This document shows positions 9,739 through 19,818 of a DNA stretch of 64,000 bases, piece by piece (position 1 is the stretch's first letter; the number at the start of each line of letters is the position of its first letter). The stretch comes from Sediminicola arcticus. GTDB taxonomy: Bacteria; Bacteroidota; Bacteroidia; Flavobacteriales; Flavobacteriaceae. The notes beneath the pieces are model-generated. The model did not search any database. It was given only the letters and a program-made list of their open reading frames with translations, and was not told the origin of the DNA. The DNA is taken from the NCBI RefSeq assembly GCF_040566695.1, contig NZ_JBEXAE010000001.1, positions 496,001-560,000 on the forward strand. Reading direction: 5' to 3'. The translations under genes and the position numbers were made by a program.

Positions 9739-10602
9739 ATGAACGATGGGCACCAATCTTTTAAGAAAATTTTATTTGGTTTTGCATTCTCTCCAAAACT
9801 CAAAATAAACCTATTAGAGACCACCCGAATCGCACATCTTTTTAACGCCACATTAATTTTGATCCATGTAGGGGAAAGAACAAAGGAGAAAGAAGACGAA
9901 ATTCATTCTTTATTAAAAGAAATAGAGCCCAGTGGTCTTTCAATAGAAATACAATGGAAAGATGGAAAACCAATAAAGACGATCCGCCAGGCCTGTGTTG
10001 ATTTCAAAATTGATCTTTTGATACTGGGAGCCCTCCAGCATGAAAATATGTACAGGTTTTATGTAGGATCCATAGCCAGGAAATTAACGCGACAGGTTTC
10101 CTGTTCTGTTCTCTTGCTTATAAGACCTTCTGAAATACGCGTAGCTTGCAACCACTTGGTGGTTAATGGCCTAAATGCTCCAAACACTTCCAAAACCATA
10201 GCTAGCGCCTTCTATGTAGCCAATACCCTAGGAGCAAAACAAATTACCATCGTAGAGGAAATTTTAAACAAAGAGATTCATGTAGCCGTTGAAGATGATC
10301 GTTCCCTTAAAAAAGCCTCCATTATAAAGGAGCGTTTAAAGCACAGAGAAGAATCTAGGGTCCGCAAAATTGTCAGTGCTCTTCCAAAAATATTTACACA
10401 GTCCATAAAAATTAAGAATCAAAGTATATTTGGGAAAAGAGGGTATTCTATAGGCCATTACGCCGAAGTAGTTCGTGCTGACCTGTTGGTTATGAATGCA
10501 CCATCAAAATCATCTGTTTTTAACCGTATTTTTCCACATGACATTGAATATATTTTATCCGATTTACCAACCGATTTATTGATTATACGAAGCCAACCGT
10601 GA
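9739..10602 (+). CDS. tandem-domain universal stress protein
   Basis: A 287-residue cytoplasmic protein with two Usp-type alpha/beta domains, residues about 8-130 and 140-285. The first has the start FKKILFGFAFSPKLKINLLE and the nucleotide-loop-like stretch LGALQHENMYRFYVGSIARK followed by VSCSVLLLIRP. The second ends in ILSDLPTDLLIIRSQP. The glycine-rich ATP loop is only partly conserved, so nucleotide binding is uncertain. Its TGA overlaps the GTG start of the SulP gene (GTGA), so the two are translationally coupled, which suggests the Usp protein serves or senses the transporter. Confidence 0.8.
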   Translation: MNDGHQSFKKILFGFAFSPKLKINLLETTRIAHLFNATLILIHVGERTKEKEDEIHSLLKEIEPSGLSIEIQWKDGKPIKTIRQACVDFKIDLLILGALQHENMYRFYVGSIARKLTRQVSCSVLLLIRPSEIRVACNHLVVNGLNAPNTSKTIASAFYVANTLGAKQITIVEEILNKEIHVAVEDDRSLKKASIIKERLKHREESRVRKIVSALPKIFTQSIKIKNQSIFGKRGYSIGHYAEVVRADLLVMNAPSKSSVFNRIFPHDIEYILSDLPTDLLIIRSQP

Positions 10603-12827
10603 CACCAAGAAATACAAGCCAGACTAAAAATTTTATCTATTCCTTACCTAAGAACATTTTTTCAGGGTTTGTGGTTTCTCTTATTGCCCTACCTCTTGGA
10701 CTAGGGTTGGCGATAGCGAGTGATGCTCCCCCAATTTCTGGTATCATAGCTGCTGTTGTGGGCGGTATTGTGGTTTCTATTCTCGGTGGGTCCAATGTAA
10801 CCGTTACTGGTCCTGGCAACGGCTTAGTGATTGTTTTATTGGGAGCCATAACTACCCTTGCCAATGGTGATCTGTACCAAGGATATCTATTTACGTTGGC
10901 GGCCATAGTGTTTTCGGGAATTTTAATGCTACTCTTAGGATTTTTAAAAATGGGAAAATTGGCAGATTTCTTTCCTGCCTCTGCCATAGAAGGGATGCTC
11001 GCAGCCATAGGTTTGGGTATACTTGCTAAACAATTTCATATCATGATTGGGCACAATAATGAGCATGGAAGTATACTATCTCTTTTGCTTCAAATCCCTA
11101 CGGGGATAATGGAACTACTAAATTCAAACAACAATGCAGAACATATTGCTGGTGGAATTGGGATATTGAGTCTTTTAATAATGATTTATTATTCTAAAAT
11201 TAGAAACCGATACTTTCAATTGATTCCGGCTCCAATGTGGATCTTGATCCTTACAGTAGGATTCAGTTATATATTGGTGCCCTTAAACGTTCCTTATCCT
11301 TTGAAAGCTTCATTTTTAGTGAACATTCCCAATAACGTATTCTCTAGTTTGGCCTTCCCTGATTTTTCATTAGTCCTTAAAAAAGAATTTTTGATTGTTG
11401 TTTTTGCTATAACCTTAATTTCAAGTATAGAGTCCTTATTGAGCATTAAAGCAGTGGACAAATTAGATCCAGAGAATAGAAGGTCCAATGTAAATAAAGA
11501 TTTAAAAGCATTAGGATTAGCAACTATCGCAAGTGGTCTTCTGGGAGGGTTAAATGTTGTCACTGTCATTGCAAGAAGTTCTGTAAACGTGAACAACGGT
11601 GCCACCAATAGATCTTCTAATCTTTTTCATAGCCTATTCTTGGTGCTCTTTGTCCTCCTTTTTCAAGAACAGCTACGCAAAATTCCCTTAGCAGCCCTAG
11701 CTGCTATCTTGGTATTCACGGGCTATAAATTAGCCACTCCCAAAAATTTTCGCAAAATAGCCAAAATAGGAAAAGAGCAAATTGCCATTTTTCTCACCAC
11801 GTTAATCACTACATTGTTAACCAATCTAATTACCGGAATTAGTGCCGGAATCTTAATCACCATTTTGATTCATATTTTGATTAATAAAAGCTTTGGATTA
11901 TTCTTCAGTCATTTATTTAAACCAAATGTGCTGCTTTTTAAGGAGCACATCGGAGGAAGCTACTATGTAAGTGTTAAATATTTTTGCAGTTTTCTCAATT
12001 TCTACAAACTGAAGTACAAATTGGATATGATTCCCGAATCTGAAGATGTCATTCTAGACCTCTCTATGTGCAGTTTCGTAGATCATACCGTGATGGAGGG
12101 GCTAGCAAATTATGCTGACACCTTTGCTGGTAAAGGCGGAAGTTTAGAGATTATTGGACTAGACAAACATGAGGCCGACTCCAAGCATCCTTTTGCCATT
12201 CGGAAAATTTTACCTTTCCGAGCCTTAAAACCTATAGAGCGCTATTTCACAAAACGTCAAAATCAGCTAAAGGCAACAGCTAAAGAGTATCATTGGGGTT
12301 ATATTCCAAAGAAAAGCACTGACACCCTTTTCCTGGAACATTTTGTATTTTTCAAAACCCGAAAAATTAATTATTCCTATAACCATTTATCTGACCCCAA
12401 TGGCATATTCAACGTATTTGATGTTGAATTTACTGAGGGAGAGTTCATCGCTAAGGAAGTAGTAAAGACAACTATTGTACATGTTCATTTACAAAACACC
12501 ATTCCCATATTTTCTTTGGATAGGGAAGGGCTTCTTCATTTTGTTTATCACTTGGCAGGATTTGAGGATATGCACATAGAAAACCATCCCGACTTTAACA
12601 GGCGATTTTATTTGAGTGGCGAAGACATTCCCGCATTGGAAGGGCTGTTCACCGACGAGCTTATACTGTTTTTTGAAAGTAACCCCTATTACCATGTTGA
12701 GTCTAACGGCACAACGTTATTGATTCAAAAAAAGGAGCGCCTATTAAGTGTACAGGAAATAAAGGCGATGATCTATTTTGCCCAACAGTTAATCCATGTC
12801 TTACAGCCTTTTGAAGTAGAAGTATGA
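10599..12827 (+). CDS. SulP-family anion transporter with STAS domain and extra C-terminal region
   Basis: A 742-residue SulP (SLC26-like) transporter starting at GTG 10599, overlapping the Usp gene by four bases. Residues about 15-430 hold the transmembrane core (IALPLGLGLAIASDAPPISG; VTVTGPGNGLVIVL; GLLGGLNVVTVIARSSVNVN). A STAS domain follows at about 450-560 with DLSMCSFVDHTVMEGL. Bacterial SulP proteins carry bicarbonate, sulfate or dicarboxylates; next to Na+/H+ antiporters, Na+-coupled bicarbonate uptake is plausible but unproven. The last about 180 residues (from LKPIERYFTKRQNQ) extend beyond the usual SulP-STAS length of 550-600; I cannot assign them to a family. Confidence 0.85.
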   Translation: MTPRNTSQTKNFIYSLPKNIFSGFVVSLIALPLGLGLAIASDAPPISGIIAAVVGGIVVSILGGSNVTVTGPGNGLVIVLLGAITTLANGDLYQGYLFTLAAIVFSGILMLLLGFLKMGKLADFFPASAIEGMLAAIGLGILAKQFHIMIGHNNEHGSILSLLLQIPTGIMELLNSNNNAEHIAGGIGILSLLIMIYYSKIRNRYFQLIPAPMWILILTVGFSYILVPLNVPYPLKASFLVNIPNNVFSSLAFPDFSLVLKKEFLIVVFAITLISSIESLLSIKAVDKLDPENRRSNVNKDLKALGLATIASGLLGGLNVVTVIARSSVNVNNGATNRSSNLFHSLFLVLFVLLFQEQLRKIPLAALAAILVFTGYKLATPKNFRKIAKIGKEQIAIFLTTLITTLLTNLITGISAGILITILIHILINKSFGLFFSHLFKPNVLLFKEHIGGSYYVSVKYFCSFLNFYKLKYKLDMIPESEDVILDLSMCSFVDHTVMEGLANYADTFAGKGGSLEIIGLDKHEADSKHPFAIRKILPFRALKPIERYFTKRQNQLKATAKEYHWGYIPKKSTDTLFLEHFVFFKTRKINYSYNHLSDPNGIFNVFDVEFTEGEFIAKEVVKTTIVHVHLQNTIPIFSLDREGLLHFVYHLAGFEDMHIENHPDFNRRFYLSGEDIPALEGLFTDELILFFESNPYYHVESNGTTLLIQKKERLLSVQEIKAMIYFAQQLIHVLQPFEVEV

Positions 12828-12917
12828 TTTTTTTAGGACTACACTTGGAATACAAGTTCGTATGATCCCAAACCCTAAAAGGGTAAGACCATTCTTCTAA
12901 AAAACCTCATTAAAAAG

Positions 12918-14939
12918 CTATGGATAAATGATAATTTTGCTATTATCCAAATACTTTTCTTCCAGTTTTGCTGTTAGGTTTTCCATCAAAGAAAGATGGG
13001 AGATGCCAATTCTCCTTGACGAAATAAATAGCAGTAAATCATCTCTTTCTATATCCTGCTTTCCTTCTAAAAAGGATTCCCAAATTTCAAGGGTATGAAA
13101 TCTGTTTTTCCGAGAGATCTTATGCCTTTTTGTATATCTCCCAATTGCATTCTCGGTCTCCATATTACAATAAAATAAAATGCCTATACCTAGCTCTGTA
13201 GCCAGTTTGTTGAGCTTACCCATCCAAATATCGAATCCCTGTTCCAATTCTGCCAATGGGGGTAAAACCACAACTAGTCTTTTGTGATTGGATAAAGGCT
13301 TTGCAAAATGACAAACAAATATTGTTTTGTTGGTGTTAGCGAGAATCACTTCCAATTTCTTTCCAAAAAACTGATCAATGATCCCTGTGCGTTGAGGCCA
13401 CCCAAGAATAATAATATTTGCCATTATTTCACGGGCTGTTCTGGCAATGCCACTAAAAATATTGAAATCTATTGCCGCTATTACCTCTGCTCGTGTTTCT
13501 GAGGCAGTGGCATGGTCTATCAATTGCTTTAATTTCTGTCTTGCTCTGGTGATATTCCTTTCCGCCTCCATATTATTGGGAACTACAGTAAGAATAGACA
13601 GCGGGTAACTAGATTTTTTATCCTTGATTAGAAGGGCAAAATCCAAAGCCTTTTCTAAGTTAATATTGTTGGCTATGGCCAATACAATATGTTCGTTTAT
13701 TTGTTGGTTTTTGGCATAAGAATGAGTATTGTCTTCCATGTCTATCACCAAATTTTTTGCGGCTCGTTCCGTAACAAAAGAGGCTACAATACAAGTAACC
13801 AAAATTAAGATTACTGTGCCGTTCAAAATATTTTCATCCAAAATTTTAGCCTTATATCCCACTAATATAACGGCTAAGGTTGCTGCCGCGTGGGAACTAC
13901 TGAGTCCAAAAATAAGTCTCCTTTGCAGCTTCGAATACTTAAATATCACCTGTGTAAAATAAGCAGCCAACCACTTACCTAAAAGAGCCACTACTGTTAA
14001 TGTTGCGGCTACGATCAACGCCATTGGACCACTTAAGATGACGCTAAAATCTACCAGCATTCCAACACTGATCAAGAAAAAAGGTATAAACAAGGCATTT
14101 CCTATAAATTCTATACGATTCATAAGAACAGATGAGTGAGGGATAAGCCTGTTAAGTGCTAATCCGGCAACAAATGCCCCTATAATTGGTTCCACCCCTG
14201 CCAATTCAGCCAAGAAAGCCGCAAAAAAGACAATGGCCAAAACAAAAATATAATGGGAGTGTTTTTCACTTTCCAATTTTTTAAAAAACCATTTGGAAAC
14301 CCGAGGGACTACCCCAAACATAATCAGCATAAAAATAAATAGCGAAATAAAGAGTTTAAGCCAAAAAACATAGGTTAAACTTCCTTCATGAGACCCAACA
14401 AGTACTGCTAAAATAATGAGCACTGCAGTGTCGGTTAAAATAGTTCCTCCCACCGTGATAGCAACCTCTTGATTTTTGGTGATTCCTAGCTTGCTTACGA
14501 TGGGATAGGTAACCAAAGTGTGTGTTGCGAACATGCTAGCAGTCAATAAACTCGCATTAAAGTCGTATCCTAAAAAATAATAACACACAGGAAAACCAAG
14601 TCCCAAAGGGATACTAAAAGTAAATAGCCCAAACCAAATGCTTTTATTCCTGTTGGTTTTAAAATCATTTAGATCCAGATCTAATCCTGCAATGAACATG
14701 ATATATAAAAGTCCAATAGTGGAAAACAGATCTACAAAGAGACTTTTCTCCAATAAATTAAAACCATTAGGACCAATGATAGCCCCTGAAATAATTAAGC
14801 CTATTATTCCTGGAATCCTTAATTTGTTCATTAGAATGGGTACCATTAAAATGACAAATAGTATCAATGAAAAAATGAGCACAGGCTTTTCCAACGGAAA
14901 TTTAAAATGATGCATTACCTGCTCTACTATTTCATCCAT
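12918..14939 (-). CDS. CPA2-family cation:proton antiporter with Usp-like C-terminus
   Basis: A 673-residue protein. Residues about 15-390 form a Na+/H+ exchanger (CPA2/KefB-like) core of 11-13 helices, with IPGIIGLIISGAIIGPNGF near residue 45, VEPIIGAFVAGLALNRLIP and a late segment SSSHAAATLAVILVGYKAK. No RCK domain follows. Instead residues about 400-670 hold soluble alpha/beta Usp-like modules (NEHIVLAIANNINLEKALDF; MANIIILGWPQRTGIIDQFF). It is convergent with the SulP gene and completes a set of three transporters and two Usp-type proteins. The ion specificity (Na+ or K+) is unknown. Confidence 0.83.
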   Translation of the reverse strand: MDEIVEQVMHHFKFPLEKPVLIFSLILFVILMVPILMNKLRIPGIIGLIISGAIIGPNGFNLLEKSLFVDLFSTIGLLYIMFIAGLDLDLNDFKTNRNKSIWFGLFTFSIPLGLGFPVCYYFLGYDFNASLLTASMFATHTLVTYPIVSKLGITKNQEVAITVGGTILTDTAVLIILAVLVGSHEGSLTYVFWLKLFISLFIFMLIMFGVVPRVSKWFFKKLESEKHSHYIFVLAIVFFAAFLAELAGVEPIIGAFVAGLALNRLIPHSSVLMNRIEFIGNALFIPFFLISVGMLVDFSVILSGPMALIVAATLTVVALLGKWLAAYFTQVIFKYSKLQRRLIFGLSSSHAAATLAVILVGYKAKILDENILNGTVILILVTCIVASFVTERAAKNLVIDMEDNTHSYAKNQQINEHIVLAIANNINLEKALDFALLIKDKKSSYPLSILTVVPNNMEAERNITRARQKLKQLIDHATASETRAEVIAAIDFNIFSGIARTAREIMANIIILGWPQRTGIIDQFFGKKLEVILANTNKTIFVCHFAKPLSNHKRLVVVLPPLAELEQGFDIWMGKLNKLATELGIGILFYCNMETENAIGRYTKRHKISRKNRFHTLEIWESFLEGKQDIERDDLLLFISSRRIGISHLSLMENLTAKLEEKYLDNSKIIIYP

Positions 14940-15185
14940 TTTACCTCAATTAAATCAACCCTTAAATCTAATCAATAATCTGACTCACCCCCAAGTATTT
15001 ATGACATTGCACTCCGTAATATCTTTATTGCCCCACAACAAAAAAATTTATTTTTACCATAGAAATCTAAGACCGTAAATCGCAATGAAAATTAGTTGAA
15101 AAATGTTAAAAAACCACTAATAAAGTGCGCTTTATGAATATAATCCTATTTGCTTTTCTTAATTTGCGTCAATTGTTTTGAGCCT

Positions 15186-16046
15186 ATGAAATTATATCCT
15201 ATTGAAGCAGGGAATTTTAAATTAGACGGAGGGGCCATGTTTGGGGTCGTACCAAAATCCATTTGGAACAAGACCAATCCAGCAGATTCCAATAATATGA
15301 TAGATATCGCCGCAAGGTGCCTCTTAATTGAAGATGGGAACCGCTTGATCCTTATAGATACGGGAATGGGCAACAAACAGTCAGATAAATTCTTCAGTTA
15401 TTATTACCAATGGGGGGATCATTCTTTAGACAACTCTCTCAATAAATTGGGATTTCATAGGGATGATATTACCGATGTGTTCATGACCCATTTACACTTT
15501 GACCATTGTGGGGGAAGTATCCAATGGAACAAGGACAGAACGGGCTATGAACCCGCTTTTAAAAACGCGACTTTCTGGACCAATGAAGACCACTGGAAAT
15601 GGGCTACTAATCCAAACCCTAGGGAGAAAGCTTCCTTCCTTAAAGAAAATCTGTTACCCATGCAAGAAAGCGGACAGCTCAAATTCCTTGAAAGAAGCAA
15701 TTCCCCTTTTATGCATAAATCAGAACTCGGTTTTGGTGTCTTATTTGTAGATGGGCATACGGACAAACAAATGATCCCTCACATAGAATACAAAGGTAAA
15801 ACTTTGGTCTTTGCCGCAGATCTGCTTGCTACAGCTGGGCATATTCCTTTGCCCTATGTTATGGGTTATGACACGAGGCCCTTGTTGACCATGGGCGAAA
15901 AAGAACTCTTTTTAGACAATGCCGCAAAGAATAACTTCCATATTTTTTTGGAACACGATGCGCACAATGAAATATGTACCCTTCAACAAACGGAAAAAGG
16001 GGTACGCTTAAAAGACATCCATTCCTTTGATGCAATTTTTAACTAA
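15186..16046 (+). CDS. MBL-fold metallo-hydrolase (lactonase-like)
   Basis: A 286-residue metallo-beta-lactamase-fold hydrolase. The zinc motif HLHFDHCGG gives His102, His104, Asp106 and His107. LILIDTGMGNK near residue 57, FVDGHTDKQMIPH, FAADLLAT and EHDAHNE supply the remaining ligand positions. The arrangement resembles the lactonase-like subgroup (AiiA-type and relatives), but the substrate cannot be inferred. The frame is open upstream to an ATG at 15150; ATG 15186, which begins MKLYPIEAGNFKLDGG, is preferred because the upstream residues are hydrophobic and unlike the family. The S8 peptidase gene follows 21 bp later, suggesting an operon. Confidence 0.82.
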   Translation: MKLYPIEAGNFKLDGGAMFGVVPKSIWNKTNPADSNNMIDIAARCLLIEDGNRLILIDTGMGNKQSDKFFSYYYQWGDHSLDNSLNKLGFHRDDITDVFMTHLHFDHCGGSIQWNKDRTGYEPAFKNATFWTNEDHWKWATNPNPREKASFLKENLLPMQESGQLKFLERSNSPFMHKSELGFGVLFVDGHTDKQMIPHIEYKGKTLVFAADLLATAGHIPLPYVMGYDTRPLLTMGEKELFLDNAAKNNFHIFLEHDAHNEICTLQQTEKGVRLKDIHSFDAIFN

Positions 16047-16067
16047 CTCAATAAATTATTTCAACTA

Positions 16068-17705
16068 ATGACAATTACATTTTCTAAGTCTTTTTGGGGA
16101 CTGTGTTCAGCCTCAGTTTTTTTGATTGGGTGCGGTGGTTCTACTGGATTAATCTCTACTCCCATTGAAAACATAGATGCCGTTCCTTTAAAAGTTGCGG
16201 AACTTACGGAAGCACAAAAAAGGAATTGGGGACATACAGACCTATTGTACGATACCATTCCCGGAATGAGTGTGGACAGGGCCTATAGTGATATAATAGG
16301 AACTAAAAAAGGAGAAAAAGTTATCGTAGCAGTTTTAGATTCTGGAATAGACTTAGATCATGAGGACCTAAAAGCTGTTATTTGGTCCAACACAGCTGAA
16401 ATTGCAGGGAATGGAAAAGATGACGATAATAACGGTTACATTGATGATCTCCAAGGTTATAACTTTCTAGGAGAATCTTATAATGAACAACTAGAACACA
16501 CCCGAATAGTCTCTAAAAAGATTGGGGATGCCAATTTACAGGCTAGGGCCAAAGCCAAATTAGACAATGCCTATACCGAGGCCTTGCAAAGCAAACAACA
16601 GTACGAACAAATATTCCAAGCGGTAAAAAATGCCGATGTGGCAGTAAAAGAAAAATTAGGTAAGGAAGAATATACCAAAACAGATGTATCGGCCATTAAA
16701 ACAGATGACGCTTCTATGCAACAACATGTAGGCATATTGCTTCAAATGTTCAACTATGGGGAAAACATCCCAGAAGTGATGAAGGAGCTTGAAAACGGAA
16801 TTAAACACTTTTCCGAAAGTCTTAACTACAACCTCAATGTAGCCTTTAATGGAAGGACTACAGTTGGCGATGACCCCTATAATTTAATGGATACTACCTA
16901 CGGTAATGGTAATCCAAAAAACAGGATGGAAGAGGAAAACCATGGTACCCATGTAGCTGGTATTATTGCTGCTGAACGCAATAACGGAAAAGGTGCCAAT
17001 GGCGTAGCAAACAATGTGGCCATAATGAGTATCCGTGCGGTTCCTAATGGAGATGAATACGATAAGGATATAGCCTTGGGAATACGTTATGCAGTGGATA
17101 ATGGTGCTAAAATTATTAACGGTAGTTTTGGAAAGTCATTTTCCCCAAATGCCGATTGGGTATACGATGCCATTAAATATGCAGCCTCTAAGGATGTGCT
17201 TTTTGTACATGCCGCAGGTAACGACGGACTTAATTTGGATGATCCAAAGAACCCAAACTTTCCCAATGATCAGGTTAATAACGGAGCTGAAATAGCCGAC
17301 AACGTTATCACCGTTGGTGCTTTGACCAGTAAATATGGTGGTGAAATGGTAGCCTCATTTTCTAACTATGGAGTTATAAATGTAGATGTTTTTGCTCCCG
17401 GAGCGGCTATCTACTCTACGGTTCCAAACAATGAGTACGCGTTTTTGGGAGGCACTTCCATGGCGGCACCAGCTGTAGCGGGAATAGCAGCACTTATCCG
17501 TTCCCAATACCCTGACCTCAGCGCCCCTCAAGTAAAAAAGATCATCATGCAGTCGGGGATTACAACCAATACATCTGTTATTTTGGACGGTGACCCATCT
17601 AAAGCCAGCCCATTTAATAAAATTTCCAAATCTGGAAAAATGGCCAATGCTTACAATGCATTAATATTAGCAGAACAAGTATCTAAAGGAAAAATCAAAC
17701 TATAA
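16068..17705 (+). CDS. S8 subtilisin-like serine peptidase, predicted lipoprotein
   Basis: A 545-residue subtilase. The N-terminus carries a lipoprotein-type signal with Cys22 in FLIGCGG, so it is probably anchored in the envelope. The catalytic triad is visible: Asp91 in VAVLDSGIDLDHEDL, His292 in NHGTHVAGIIAAERN and Ser464 in GGTSMAAPAVAGIAAL, with the oxyanion Asn in HAAGNDG. About 200 residues separate Asp91 and His292, a long and mostly charged helical insertion (LQARAKAKLDNAYTEALQSK) where classic subtilisins have about 30 residues. The M1 peptidase gene follows after 3 bp, so the two proteases are co-expressed. Confidence 0.92.
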   Translation: MTITFSKSFWGLCSASVFLIGCGGSTGLISTPIENIDAVPLKVAELTEAQKRNWGHTDLLYDTIPGMSVDRAYSDIIGTKKGEKVIVAVLDSGIDLDHEDLKAVIWSNTAEIAGNGKDDDNNGYIDDLQGYNFLGESYNEQLEHTRIVSKKIGDANLQARAKAKLDNAYTEALQSKQQYEQIFQAVKNADVAVKEKLGKEEYTKTDVSAIKTDDASMQQHVGILLQMFNYGENIPEVMKELENGIKHFSESLNYNLNVAFNGRTTVGDDPYNLMDTTYGNGNPKNRMEEENHGTHVAGIIAAERNNGKGANGVANNVAIMSIRAVPNGDEYDKDIALGIRYAVDNGAKIINGSFGKSFSPNADWVYDAIKYAASKDVLFVHAAGNDGLNLDDPKNPNFPNDQVNNGAEIADNVITVGALTSKYGGEMVASFSNYGVINVDVFAPGAAIYSTVPNNEYAFLGGTSMAAPAVAGIAALIRSQYPDLSAPQVKKIIMQSGITTNTSVILDGDPSKASPFNKISKSGKMANAYNALILAEQVSKGKIKL

Positions 17706-17708
17706 CAA

Positions 17709-19577
17709 ATGAAGGATAATAAAGGTTTAGTGTTAGGGCTTTTTATGGCCATAATTTCAGTGTCCACCTCCTTGTGGGCTCAAAATAATACCAGTTATTG
17801 GCAACAGCATGTAGATTACACCATGAAGGTGGATATGGATGTGGAAAATTTCCGGTACACCGGAACGCAGACGTTGGTTTATACCAATAATTCCCCTGAT
17901 GTTTTAGACAGGGTATATTACCACCTATTTTTCAATGCCTTTCAACCAGGTAGTGAAATGGATATCAGACTGCAGGATGTTGAAGACCCAGATAGTAGAA
18001 TGTTTGTAGATGGCAAGAGTAGGATAGCTCCGCTTACCCCAGAAGAAATAGGATATCTAAAGGTAACTTCCTTAACGCAAGATGGGGCAGAAACCTCATT
18101 TGTAGAGGAAGGGACGGTTCTTGTAGTAGAATTAGCAAATCCTATTCAGCCAGGTGCTAAGACCACTTTTGAAATGAATTTCAATGGACAGGTTCCTATT
18201 CAAATTAGACGATCAGGAAGGAACAATGCTGAAGGCGTTGCACTATCTATGAGTCAATGGTATCCAAAATTGGCAGAATATGATTTTGAAGGATGGCATG
18301 CAGATCCTTATATCGCTAGAGAATTCCATGGCGTATGGGGAGACTTTGACGTCTCTTTAACCATAGATAAGAAGTATGTAATAGGAGGCTCAGGATATTT
18401 ACAAAACCCACAAGAAATTGGTCATGGATATGAAGCCCAAGGGACTAAAGTAAAAAAGCAGAAAGGAAAAACATTGACTTGGCATTTTAAGGCACCCATG
18501 GTGCACGATTTTATGTGGGCAGCAGATCCTGATTACCTTCATGATACGCTACAGGTAGAAAATGGGCCAATGCTTCATTTCCTTTATAAGAACAACCCAG
18601 AAATAATAGAAAACTGGAAAAAACTTCAGCCTAAGACCGCTGAAATGATGGCGTTTTTTAGTAAAAATGTAGGTAAATACCCTTATGATCAATATTCCGT
18701 AATCCAAGGTGGTGATGGTGGAATGGAATATGCCATGAGCACCTTGATAACCGGAGAACGTTCTTTTGGAAGCTTGGTAGGGGTTACGGCTCATGAAATG
18801 GCTCACTCCTGGTTCCAACATATTTTGGCTTCAAATGAGTCCAAGCACGAATGGATGGATGAAGGATTTACCTCTTTTATTTCTGGCCTTTACATGAACG
18901 AGTTTATGGGCGAGAAAAAAGACAATCCATTTGAGGGTGCCTATAAAGGGTACTACAGATTAGTGGCTTCTGGAAAAGAACAGCCTCAGACAACGCACTC
19001 TGATAGATATGCCTTAAATTTTGCCTATGGGGTTACTGCCTATAGCAAAGGAGAAATATTTTTGGCACAATTAGGATATGTGATCGGGCAAGAAAAATTA
19101 ATGGAAACCCTTCATAAATATTATGACGACTTTAAATTTAAGCACCCAACCCCCAATGATATTAAAAGAAGTGCAGAAAAAGTATCAGGGATAGAACTGG
19201 ATTGGTATCTGATAGATTGGACACAGACCACAAATACCATTGATTATGGCATAAAAGCCGTAGAGGAGATGGACGGTAAGACCAAAGTAACCCTAGAAAG
19301 AATAGGGCTTATGCCAATGCCGCAGGATATTCTTGTTGTTTATGAAGACGGTAGCCAAGAAACTTTTTATGCGCCTTTAAGAATGATGAGGGGCGAAAAA
19401 GAAAACCCATATCCTACTTTGAACAGAACGGTTTTGCCAGATTGGCCATGGGCATATCCTACCTATGATTTCACTATAGACAAACCGGTAGGCGAAGTAA
19501 AGGCAGTTGTCCTTGATCCGTCACAACTAATGGCGGATATAGATAGGGAAAATAATTTCTTCCAAAAAGAGGAATAA
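17709..19577 (+). CDS. M1-family zinc metallopeptidase, secreted
   Basis: A 622-residue M1 (gluzincin) peptidase. A signal peptide ends near residue 25 (STSLWAQNN). A beta-sandwich N-terminal domain precedes the catalytic domain, where the zinc motif HEMAHSWFQH supplies His362, Glu363 and His366, and WMDEGFTSF supplies Glu385. The exopeptidase-type GGMEYAMSTLI is present at about residue 337. The C-terminal portion resembles the flavobacterial M1 proteins that end in a beta domain. It probably trims peptides in the periplasm or outside the cell, and is encoded 3 bp after the subtilase. Confidence 0.93.
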   Translation: MKDNKGLVLGLFMAIISVSTSLWAQNNTSYWQQHVDYTMKVDMDVENFRYTGTQTLVYTNNSPDVLDRVYYHLFFNAFQPGSEMDIRLQDVEDPDSRMFVDGKSRIAPLTPEEIGYLKVTSLTQDGAETSFVEEGTVLVVELANPIQPGAKTTFEMNFNGQVPIQIRRSGRNNAEGVALSMSQWYPKLAEYDFEGWHADPYIAREFHGVWGDFDVSLTIDKKYVIGGSGYLQNPQEIGHGYEAQGTKVKKQKGKTLTWHFKAPMVHDFMWAADPDYLHDTLQVENGPMLHFLYKNNPEIIENWKKLQPKTAEMMAFFSKNVGKYPYDQYSVIQGGDGGMEYAMSTLITGERSFGSLVGVTAHEMAHSWFQHILASNESKHEWMDEGFTSFISGLYMNEFMGEKKDNPFEGAYKGYYRLVASGKEQPQTTHSDRYALNFAYGVTAYSKGEIFLAQLGYVIGQEKLMETLHKYYDDFKFKHPTPNDIKRSAEKVSGIELDWYLIDWTQTTNTIDYGIKAVEEMDGKTKVTLERIGLMPMPQDILVVYEDGSQETFYAPLRMMRGEKENPYPTLNRTVLPDWPWAYPTYDFTIDKPVGEVKAVVLDPSQLMADIDRENNFFQKEE

Positions 19578-19632
19578 AACTAACTAGCACCCTTAAAGAG
19601 TTCATTAATGCCCTTTTTAGGGTATACGATAC

Positions 19633-19681
19633 GACCCCGTTTAAAGCCCTATCTAAGGTGTTTTAAATGGGGTTCTTTTTT
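19633..19681 (+). terminator. intrinsic terminator after the peptidase operon
   Basis: ACCCCGTTTAAA at 19634 pairs with TTTAAATGGGGT at 19662 through one G-T wobble, followed by TCTTTTTT. It closes the MBL-S8-M1 operon. Confidence 0.75.
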
Positions 19682-19818
19682 GAAATACTTCTTGGATCGC
19701 CCTACAGCCAGAGGGTTTGTTGCCGTGAATTCCACCAAAAAAACTAAAGTAGGCCCATTTTGATTCCCTTTCAAATGGCCAATAAGCCTTTCTTCCTGAC
19801 CCTTGAATGTTAAAAAGT

